Of a stretch of 64,000 bases of DNA, positions 55,561 through 64,000 are shown piece after piece. The stretch lies in NCBI RefSeq assembly GCF_002999335.1, contig NW_020312081.1, positions 293,334 to 357,333 on the forward strand, read 5' to 3'. Source of the DNA: Cyclospora cayetanensis (taxonomy: Eukaryota > Apicomplexa > Conoidasida > Eucoccidiorida > Eimeriidae). The notes beneath the pieces were generated by a model. It saw only the letters and a program-made list of their open reading frames with translations. It ran no database searches and had not been told where the DNA came from. Both the position numbers and the translations under genes were made by a program. Position 1 is the first letter of the stretch, and each line of letters opens with the position of its first letter.

Positions 55561-56278
55561 TTACACTCCTGTCCAGACCAGCGGAACACCCAGTGATGAC
55601 CAACGCCCGAAAAATTACACAAATTGACTAGAACAACAAGATATCATTCAAAAGATGAAATGGGAGGCGTAGCTTCTTCTGCAGACAGTTCCGGCCGCAC
55701 GGTTCACGTCCAGTGGACAGAGCTCTGCGCAAAGTGCTAGGAAAAGGGACTTGCCTGCTTGCTAGTCCAGTTAAGAGAATCGTTCTGTGGAATTAGCCCT
55801 CAAAAAGCAGCCCAATAAGCCGTAAAAAATTATACGCTGCACGCAAAGCAAGAACAGCTTAATTAAATGGCCTTACACACAATAATGACGGCAAATCCCC
55901 AAAAAATCGCCATGCTTCATCCACATTCGCAGCACGTGCGAGGTATAGACCGAACCAACCCCTGCACTCCCCGGCCTCCTGGGATGTCGAGCGCCTTTTT
56001 CTCTGAACAATCGAATGCGCCCTGAGGAATAGCCTTTGTTGTTTTCAGGTGTTTTTCTTTATCGTCTATTATCTCCTTATTTCTCCCAGTTTCGATCATT
56101 GGTGCCCTCCACTCCGCTGCCTGCTGCCAGCACGGCGCGCGCAGCGCCTCTTTCTTCGCCCTTGGACGCTCTTAAAGCGACTTGGTCGTACACTCCAGGT
56201 TCCTTCGTTCTGTTCTTATGTGGCGAAGGTTCTTTTTATGAGAGATCGGACAGTGTCTGAGCTCCAAGCAAGCCACCA
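55561..56278. other. Intergenic, no supported gene
   Basis: Only short frames. A pyrimidine-rich stretch near 56035-56100 on the plus strand resembles intron or untranslated sequence upstream of the gene at 56624. Confidence 0.45.
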
Positions 56279-56566
56279 TCATATACACGAATTCGTCCGC
56301 GAAAGGGAGATAACGAGCTCATCAATCCCATAGCCGTTCAACGGATTGCTTGGAAGCAGCACTAGATACGGCACAGACTGACACAGAGGGAGGCTGCACA
56401 GCACTTGTTCGGCCCCTTCGGCAGTGGTGCCTGAAGCAGCACCTCCAGCACACGCTTCTGCAGCGGCTGCAACTACTCCTAGAGTGGTAACGAGCTGTTC
56501 AACAGCAGTATACCGCAAGAGCAGCACAGAAGTCATCGCGGATGCCTGCGCTGTGTGACTTGCCAT
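56279..56566 (-). CDS. Small ORF, unrecognised
   Basis: 95 residues from ATG at 56566 to TAA/TGA at 56279. Reads MASHTAQASAMTSVLLLRY, then an Ala/Gly-rich part and a more ordered C terminus (SVPYLVLLPSNPLNGYGIDE). It is head-to-head with the 56624 gene with only 57 bp between start codons, which argues that either this ORF or the first ATG of the plus gene is not the true start. It could also be the first exon of a longer minus-strand gene. Confidence 0.35.
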   Translation of the reverse strand: MASHTAQASAMTSVLLLRYTAVEQLVTTLGVVAAAAEACAGGAASGTTAEGAEQVLCSLPLCQSVPYLVLLPSNPLNGYGIDELVISLSRTNSCI

Positions 56567-56623
56567 GCCTTTCTACCCCCGGCTGGCGTTCTTCCCCATG
56601 GCCTAACCCTCCTCCCTCCCTCT

Positions 56624-57706
56624 ATGCGTATTTTGGCAGCCAGAGGGGAAATGGCTCCTCGTGAGCGTACTACCACTGCAGCTAGCAGCAGCAGTAGCAG
56701 CAGCAGCAGCACGAGCAGCTGCTCTAGCATGTTGTGTAGCAGCCGCTGCTGCAGGAGCTGCTGCAGTGACAGCAGCAGCAGCGGCAGCCGCGAGACACGG
56801 CCCCTTAAGCGGGAGCCCATAGTTCGGGAACCACCTCGAAAGAGGGTGTCGTCGTGTTTACAGCATTGTTTTCTGTGGATACATGACCTCCTGTGCTCCC
56901 CCGTGCTGTTGCTTCTGCTGCTTCTATTGCTGCTGGTGCAGGAGCAGCAGCTGCGACTCCTGTACTTGCATGGGTGCCACGCGATTGAAGCTCTCAATGC
57001 ATGCGGGGGCCCCAAGACGCGAGGGGGGGCCCCCCCTCGTCAGGAAGGCTCTTTTGAAGGGGTTTTTTCTGCTGCTGCCGTCAAGGTTGGTGAAGGGGAT
57101 GATGCCTCTACTGCCGCCGCTGGGGATGGTTCTACAGTGGATGTCGCTCCAGGGGGGTATGAGTTCTTGCTGCCCAGCTTTTTGCCTCTTACGCTAAGCC
57201 CTTTGTCGCAGTCGCACCAACAACAAGAGGGCAGATCTGTGCTGCTACCCTTCTCGCAGCGGCGCGAATGTCTGCGGCTGCACGTGCTGTCGCTGCTCGG
57301 AGCTGCAGCGGCTGCAATTGCTGCCCTCGTTCACGTGCTGCCCCTCGTCCATTGGCTCTTGTGGCAGCTCCTCCGCTTACTCCTTTGGCCTCTTTTTCTG
57401 TCAAGACAGCTCAAACAGCGACCACAGCAACAGTGCAAGCAGCAGACACACGCTGTACACCCCCCGGGGGGCAGCAGCGCGAATCGCGCCTCCTCTGATG
57501 GCAGCGTCGTTCGATGCATGCGGCTCCACCTTCGGCAGCAAAAAACCAAGAAGCAGCAGCAGGAGAAGAGGGCAACACGTCTGCCTCGCCGTGAGGCTTT
57601 TCGCAACGAACTGACTTTGCGGTCATCCCCCCATGAAACGCCTTCACAGCCTTCATCTCGATGCAGCAGCAGCAGAGCGAACAGCCCGCAGCCGTGTCGG
57701 CAGCAG

Positions 57707-57742
<36 letters not shown>

Positions 57743-59107
57743 CAGCAGCAGCAGGAGCAGCGGTTCTGCAACTGCGGCAGTGGCGGCTGCTGCTGCTGCT
57801 GCAAATTTCTTTGCGTCGAAGGGAAGGAGGCTGTAGGCACATCGCGCCTACTCTATGAGAATGTGGGGGGGGAATTTCTGGAAGGCTTGAGGCAGCGCAG
57901 CAGCACCAGCAATATGATGCTGCTGCTGCACAGTGGAATCAGCAACAAGACCGTGGAGCATCCGAGCCGTAACAAGAGCAGCAGCTTCATGCGGACTTAT
58001 GAGAACGGAGGAGCAGACACCCCCTGCTGCTGCTCCTCCTCCTCCCCTTTCCCTTTTTCTTTGGCGCATTGCTCGTCGGATCCTCCTGCCCCCTGCGGCA
58101 CTGCATCATCGTCTGCTGCTGCAGCAGCAGGGGGCTTTCGAAAGAGAGCAAAGTACTTCTACATAGGAGACTCAAGAGATTCTTCGGATGAGGAATGGAG
58201 CGACAGCAGCAGCGGCAGGAGCTTCTACAGCGAAGCCAGCGAGTGCAGCAGCAGGAGCAGCAGTGGTGGACACAGTACAGCGAATGGAAGCCCTCGGTGT
58301 AGCGACAGCTCTGACTCCTGCATCAACCCTCGATACAGCATGGAGCCTCTTGAGGCGACATCCTCCTGCAACGAGCCTGCAGCAGAAGCACGGCCAGTTG
58401 TCAGTCGGCCCCCGCAGTTGCAACACCTTATGAAGCAGCTTCACCAACGGCACCACCAGGAGCACCTGCGGCAATTACTGGAACAAGTGCAGCAGCCACA
58501 ACGGGAGCAGCAGTCGCTAAGCCTGCAGCAGCAAGAACGGGAGCAGCAGTCGCTAAAGCTGCAGCAGCAACAACAGGAGCAGCAGCAAGAACGGGAGCAG
58601 CAGTCGCTAAAGCTGCAGCAGCAAGAACGGGAGCAGCAGCAACAACGGGAGCAGCAGTCGCTAAAGCTGCAGCAGCAAGAACGGGAGCAGCAGTCGCTAA
58701 AGCTGCAGCAGCAAGAACGGGAGCAGCAGCAACAACGGGAGCAGCAGTCGCTAAAGTTGCAGCAGCAACAACGGGAGCAGCAGCCACGGGAGCAGCAGTC
58801 GCTTAGCCTGCAGCAGCAAGAACGGGAGCAGCAGTCGCTAAAGCTGCAGCAGCAGCCACGGGAGCAGCAGTCGCTAAAGCTGCAGCAGCAACAACGGGAG
58901 CAGCAGTCGCTAAGCCTGCTGCCGCAGGAGCCCGACTGCTGTACGCTTCAGACCATGGTATCGCTTCAACAGCTACAGGAACAAACTGAGAAGCAGATGC
59001 TTCAAGCAGAGGAGCTAGAGAGGCAGCGCGAAACAGCGAGACTGAAATCGTTGCTGCTCCTAAAGCAGCGGGAAAACTCGAACTCACGGAACGCCGAACC
59101 GTTCTAA
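56624..59107 (+). CDS. Large low-complexity protein with two hydrophobic segments and Gln-rich repeats
   Basis: This protein is not recognised. The frame runs from ATG at 56624 to TAA at 59107, about 827 residues, with no intron. A Ser/Cys-rich N terminus is followed by a hydrophobic stretch at about residues 80-110 (FLWIHDLLCSPVLLLLLLLL) and a second at about 220-260 (VHVLPLVHWLLWQLLRLLLW), suggesting a two-pass membrane protein. The middle is Ser/Gln/Cys-rich. A more specific acidic motif (RAKYFYIGDSRDSSDEEW) sits near residue 508. The last 200 residues are tandem REQQSLKLQQQE repeats ending in a charged coiled coil (EQTEKQMLQAEELERQRE). Much of the frame is carried by CAG triplets, so the N-terminal half could be partly non-coding. 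The SSDEEW segment and the C-terminal coil are the best evidence for a real protein. Confidence 0.6.
58490..58925. repeat. CAG-based minisatellite encoding REQQSLKLQQQ repeats
   Basis: Units of about 30-54 bp made of CGGGAGCAGCAGTCGCTAAAGC blocks plus CAGCAGCAAGAA or CAACAA spacers, about a dozen copies. It stays open in more than one frame; the antisense Ala/Val-rich frame is an artefact. Confidence 0.9.
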
Positions 59108-62100
59108 GTATAGTTTCCTTAAAACTGTCGCACAGTGAGCTGGACGCGCAAAAAGCCTCGCTGATCCAAGCCTGAATTTCGCCCTTCTACTATAAGTTGG
59201 CAGAGCAGCTCTAAGGGCTCCAAGAACCGCAAACCAAACTAGCAAACTTGAACTCTTTGAGCCGCTCTACCGCATCTATACAGACAGGACGAGGGTTGAG
59301 AGCAGCAAGCGTAGGGGAACCCTTTAAGAAGCGCTGGCATTTGCGCGTTTCGCGGCTGCTGGCTTGGTTGCCACGTTCCTGCAGTTGCGTCTCTATGCGA
59401 GCAGGGAAGACAAGCGCATTCAGAGACACCGACTTAGACACACTGCACTGCGTGTCCTCTCTCTTAGCACCAATGCCCAGTCATTAGACCTGTTGAGATG
59501 CGTAGATGAGGCACGAGCAGGCACGAAAAAGCCTCGATATTCACATAAAGATGTACCTATATGTATAATACGAGTTTAGCGTAGTGTCTCTTTATAGGAG
59601 GGTCTCCCGTGATTTCCCTAACTATTGCTGCTTGAGGCTCCATACTGTCTTTCTATTGATTTTGACGGGAAGGTTTCGCTGATGTTGCAGTGAATCACTC
59701 GCTCACTGTCTGGGGCCCACAGTCTTCCTGTTTGTGCGCTCTCGATGGCTGCTGCGTGCAGCCATGCCTAGGCCTCTCTCTCTACAACCATGGCATCTGT
59801 AACTCTCGGAGAAACTCATGCCTGCTCAAGGAGGGTGTGCCCTCTTCGTGCTGCTTCCATTGATCAGTCCCCTGCTCCCGTCCCCTGAGGCCGTTGAATA
59901 ATGCTTGCACTCCAGCCAGCCAACCAACCCCCGTCTATCTCTCGATGGGCGACTGAGCGTTCTTCTGCGCGGCTGACATGCCCTTGCCGGCCGCTATTTC
60001 CTTATCCCTCTATGTCTTTCCGTCCTGCAGTGTGTGCTAGAGTTGTGCTTGGAACACATGGGCTGCCCCCAAGCTGTGCACTGCATGCGCATAACTCCAT
60101 GGCTCTAGGCCGTTTTCTCTACCCCTTGAAATTCTGCTTGGATCTGGGAGGCCACTCCAACACAGAGGGCTGCCGAGCACTTCTCTAACGCAGTAACAGA
60201 GCCAACAGGCTGACACAATTCATGGATCCAACCAGTGGCATGCAGGCGCTGTGCCTGCAGACAAGCACACGAGGCATCGACAGGTGCGCACGAGGCAACC
60301 GGGAAGGGAGATGCCGACGCAGTCGCCATGCAACGCAGAAGGCGGAGGACTCTAGCGGATGCAAAGCAACTAATTTTACAATTTTACAACAAAAAGGGGA
60401 AGCGCGGGAGATAGAGAGGCACATACACATATACGTAGCTATAAATATAAATATATATGTATATATGCATACATATGCACACACGTACACGGAAAGACAA
60501 AGCCAGGTAGATACAAGCATATGTAAGGGGGGCCTAAGTCTGTGGAGGTGGTCATGCGAGATAGGAAAGGAGGGAGAAAAAAGAGCAACTAGATCATTTA
60601 GCCAGCTTTCAATGCCATTGGCCGTCAACAGACCCAAAGGAAAGCAGCAAGATCCATCAGAAAAAGGAATGCTGGCAGATGAAAAGGCCCCGATAGAAAA
60701 TGGCAAGCATCACTAGGCAGGAGAAGAGCGGCACAGTGCAAGACTTGAATGCACTTTTTTTTATCCCTGAGACACCCTTGTACGACCAGCTGCTGCCTAT
60801 CGCACCGGTGGGCCTGCCCGTCAGTCATCTATCTAGAAAGACAACTGAACCTACCATTTTACTGCGCCGTGGCTCATTTACTACAAACCGCTACATTCTG
60901 GTCTATGGAAGCCCCTTCTGAGAAGGCAGAAAGAGCAGTGCGGCCTTTCTGCTTCGCTATTTGCGCTAGCCCGGCCCTTTTTCTGAATGGCGGGCTTGTG
61001 GGGGTGACGGGTACCCTCGAGGGTGTTTTTTATCAAAGCCTGAAGCTTGTGTAGACGAAAATCCACAAAACCATGGCCTTGAATCTTACGTGGGATGTGT
61101 ATGCACCCTGTTGCAGTTCTTACGGTGTTTGCCGTTGTGGGAGGTCGAGGCTCATCGCCTGCCCCACGATTGGCGTGTGTGCCGATTCTTGTATTCATCT
61201 CTTCACCCCTCTTTGTCAATCTAAGAGGGAGTCATATACAGAGGAGGAGACGTGGAACATGCTTTGCGCCAATGAAACAGGCAGCTAGGCGGGCAGCGGG
61301 AGCGCCATGGCCGCCGTCGCACAGGGCCCACTCTGGTAAGCTTTACTGGCTGCGAGACACGCTGTTTCTCGCCAAGGCTAGATAGGAACAGACACAAAGT
61401 ACTCGGTGCACAGCCACCCTTTTTCATTCGACGCGCGCTGCCTTCCGGCCCCACGGGTACTCGCCGAAACCTCGTAGGAAGTGAGGGCTTTTGGCGGTAT
61501 AGTGTCGGTCCTACTCCCTGAAAGCTGAAAGAAACTGAGCACAAGACCGGCAAAGAGGGGAGTTCACGGTGTAAGTGCCCGCATCTTCACACAGATGGCG
61601 TTTACTTCGTACTGCAAAGAAAGGCTCTAGTTCGGGAGCTCTTGATGCAGGAGAAAGAGGCCCACGACAGGGCGCCACTGCCTGCATAAGAGGGCACCCT
61701 TTTATGTTCACTGAACGTCTTGAGTGTGCCCTCGATACTGCTACAGCTTCCCAGGGTGTGGCAAAGTCCTACTGAACAAACTGGACGCTCGGCTAGAAAT
61801 CCGCCCCTCGCTGCACTAAGTAGCCCTAGCTACTCATGGCAACTTAATGCTTTGGTTGTAGGCAGCCACGGGAGTGCGTTGGAGCGGCCTTCACAAACTC
61901 GGTATTGTCTGGTACGCATGCACTTCTGAGACAAGTCGGAAGTGTGACAGCTGCATGCTTGCCGATCACTGCGCGTACGGCGCGCGCGCGCGAAGGGCCC
62001 GAAACAAGCGTAGTTTTGGTGTATTGCCTATGTTCGTGCATGACACATGTAAGGAAGCAGTTATTTTTCGCCCTTTGAAGCGCACACACGTACATACCAC

Positions 62101-62810
62101 GCCGGGTAGTAGTAGCAGCATCGTGGCAGCAGCAACGCAGTGTTTCGAGCTTCAAATGCCAGTCGTGCTGCAGCGTTCTGCGAGTTTTATTGGCATATAA
62201 TGGTAAGTCCCAAGGGCCTACGCAGGATTAACAACCAATAGGGGAAGTGTGAGGCAGGTAGCTCATGGAGAACGCATGCAAAAATACAGGGCAGTCGCGT
62301 GCAACACGGGGGGTCGGCCGTCGGTCGGTGAACAACCCTCGGCTGTTTTCGGGGTGAGCGTTCGGGAATGGAGGCCCCTCTGGGGCTTTGAATTTTGTGT
62401 GGCTTCTGCTTCGGACTGGGCGTGTTAGGGAGTTCAGTCTTTTCGATTAGGACAGGAGTTTCGAGTTTGCGCTCGAGATCTGTGTGGTCTTCGGTCGGCT
62501 AGAGGCACACCTGTACCTCCTGTACTCCTTCCTCCCTTCCGCGTGCGCGACAGGCAGGCAAGCGCAGGGGAAAATCTCGATTTTTCTTGGTCTTCCCCAT
62601 TGTTTCTGAGGTGTCTTGGACTAGGGTTCGGCCCGTACGACTCGATGACGAAGCTGCCTCAAGGCAGGGGTCATCAGCCCTTTCACAGCGTCGTCAACCG
62701 CATGCTCTTGGGGTGGTCCGTTGAGGTTGCCTGGGCTTGCTAGATGAGTGCGCAACTCCCGATCTCATCCCTGTGCGTGGTCCTCTAGCGCCTACTCTGC
62801 AGCCCTCAAG
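59108..62810. other. 3.7 kb without a confidently supported gene
   Basis: Candidate coding pieces without proof are 59211-59441 minus (ARIETQLQERGNQASSRE, no ATG), 60700-60921 plus (ATG, MASITRQEKSGTVQDLNALF), 60881-61219 minus (IPRKIQGHGFVDFRLHK) and 61073-61288 plus (ATG). A CATA/TATA microsatellite lies at 60420-60490. From 62300 to 62560 the plus strand has GGTCGGTCGG-type sequence, probably the 5' flank of the gene starting at 62811. Confidence 0.4.
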
Positions 62811-63573
62811 ATGGATCCGTTTCGGGCCGTTCCAGTATTGGATCTGGGGAAGGGGGAGAGGATTACCTCTCTAGAAGTTTCCGCTACCACCGTCTTTGTC
62901 GGCACTGAAAAGGGGCTCATTCTCAAGTGTGCAGTTCAGAGGCCTTCGGACGACTCCTCAGAGGCGAGTTGCACTCAAAGTTACGACGGCGCTGCGAGCA
63001 TCAGACTCACACTGTACAGTGGTGCAAACTCTTCCGTTTTAGGAATAGGAACCGACGTTCAAGAATTTTTTCCAGACTTGGCGTTTTTGTGCAGGTTCGG
63101 GGTACAGTGAAGGCCCGGCTACAACTGCCTTCGAAGAAATCTGTGCAAACCCTTGCTACCCTCGAGAGCCTCGCCCTCGTATCTGCGCTGTCAGGTAAGA
63201 GTTTTATGGACGAGATAACAGACGTAGATCCGAATTTGCGGCTGTAGGGTGCGAGAAGCAGAGACGCGGAATCCTGATGGGAAGGAGCGGTCGGTCGGTC
63301 GACTGTCTAGACACCTTGGTGTGCAATCAGGGTGTGACGTGAGGGACTTTAAGATTCTTCCGATCTTGCCTGCAGACGGTAATGTGCACCTTTTGTCTAC
63401 TTCTCTCGCCTCTTCGGGGCATGTTCTCGCTAAGGGTATGTCGAAGAAGTGCAGAAATCAGAATGTACAGCCCGGCCGACGAGCGGCAAGGCGTCCCCCT
63501 CAACCTTTCCTTCTGTGTACGATGAAGCGCCAATCCCCCCAAGAGAGCGGCAGCAGCACAGTAGTATGGGCAG
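62811..63573 (+). CDS. CNH-domain vacuolar sorting protein (VPS39/VPS3 type), 5' part
   Basis: Starts with ATG at 62811 (MDPFRAVPVLDLGKGERI, then TTVFVGTEKGLILKCAV), which matches the first propeller strands of the citron-homology (CNH) domain of VPS39/VAM6 and VPS3/TGFBRAP1 (VP-L-L in the first strand, then LLVGT-x-GxLL). Exon 1 ends around 63020-63030 at an unproven donor. Exons at 63095-63194 (VKARLQLPSKKSVQTLA), 63376-63435 (GNVHLLSTSLASSGHVLA) and 63462-63573 (ARPTSGKASPSTFPSVYDE) agree in phase with one another. These proteins are tethering subunits of HOPS or CORVET on endosomes and the vacuole; in apicomplexans they also serve traffic to secretory organelles. The gene continues past the window. 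VPS39 and VPS3 cannot be told apart from this fragment. Confidence 0.68.
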
Positions 63574-63589
63574 GTGTCCTCTATATACG

Positions 63590-64000
<411 letters not shown>

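Noticed and set aside
58428..59087. Minus-strand Ala/Thr/Val-rich frames opposite the large plus ORF
   Set aside because: Antisense reading of the REQQSLKL minisatellite; composition is fully explained by the repeat.

Overview
The window looks like nuclear DNA of a coccidian apicomplexan, most likely an Eimeria species. The evidence is intron-rich genes with short exons, pervasive CAG/CTG triplet tracts that encode runs of Gln, Ala or Ser even inside conserved housekeeping proteins, and many microsatellites and minisatellites in introns. Nothing bacterial or viral was seen. The species call is inference from genome style. Gene identities come from recognising protein families by eye, and exon borders were checked by making splice phases agree.

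Layout: (1) 1.2-3.5 kb, minus strand, an OST-HTH/LOTUS-domain gene. (2) 4.2-6.2 kb, minus, a low-complexity protein. (3) 8.5-11.8 kb, minus, a RAP-domain protein with a helical-repeat body, probably mitochondrial. (4) 12.6-16.0 kb, plus, a DNAAF1/LRRC50 axonemal dynein assembly factor in seven phase-consistent exons. (5) 16.7-22.6 kb, minus, the epsilon subunit of the AP-4 adaptor in fifteen phase-consistent exons. (6) 24.2-25.4 kb, plus, the 3' part of an unrecognised gene with a hydrophobic C terminus. (7) 26.2-29.7 kb, minus, a ubiquitin-like-domain protein resembling BAG6/ubiquilin N termini. (8) 30.4-33.6 kb, plus, a ZNHIT2-type HIT zinc-finger protein. (9) 34.0-35.6 kb, minus, a Gln-rich coiled-coil protein. 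(10) 38.3-44.1 kb, minus, splicing factor SF3B2 in nine exons. (11) 44-56 kb, a gene-poor, CAG-poor stretch with two large single-exon genes (a small TM protein and a secretory type I membrane protein) and a diverged repeat of about 0.5 kb present twice. (12) 56.6-59.1 kb, plus, a large low-complexity protein with two hydrophobic segments and a Gln-rich repeat tail. (13) 62.8 kb to the window end, plus, the 5' part of a CNH-domain gene of the VPS39/VPS3 type, running into a long GT array.

The genes do not form an operon-like unit. They cover vesicle traffic (AP-4 epsilon, VPS39-like), RNA processing (SF3B2, OST-HTH, RAP protein), HSP90/R2TP-linked assembly (ZNHIT2), protein quality control (Ubl protein) and flagellar dynein assembly (DNAAF1; in coccidia only microgametes are flagellated). 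RAP/DNAAF1 and Ubl/ZNHIT2 are head-to-head pairs that may share promoter regions. DNAAF1/AP-4 epsilon and ZNHIT2/Gln-rich are tail-to-tail.

The most notable observations are a high share of GC-AG introns (six supported by splice phase), a decamer TGTCTGTACA present six times, the duplicated element of about 0.5 kb, and a near-perfect hairpin directly behind the stop codon of the Ubl gene.
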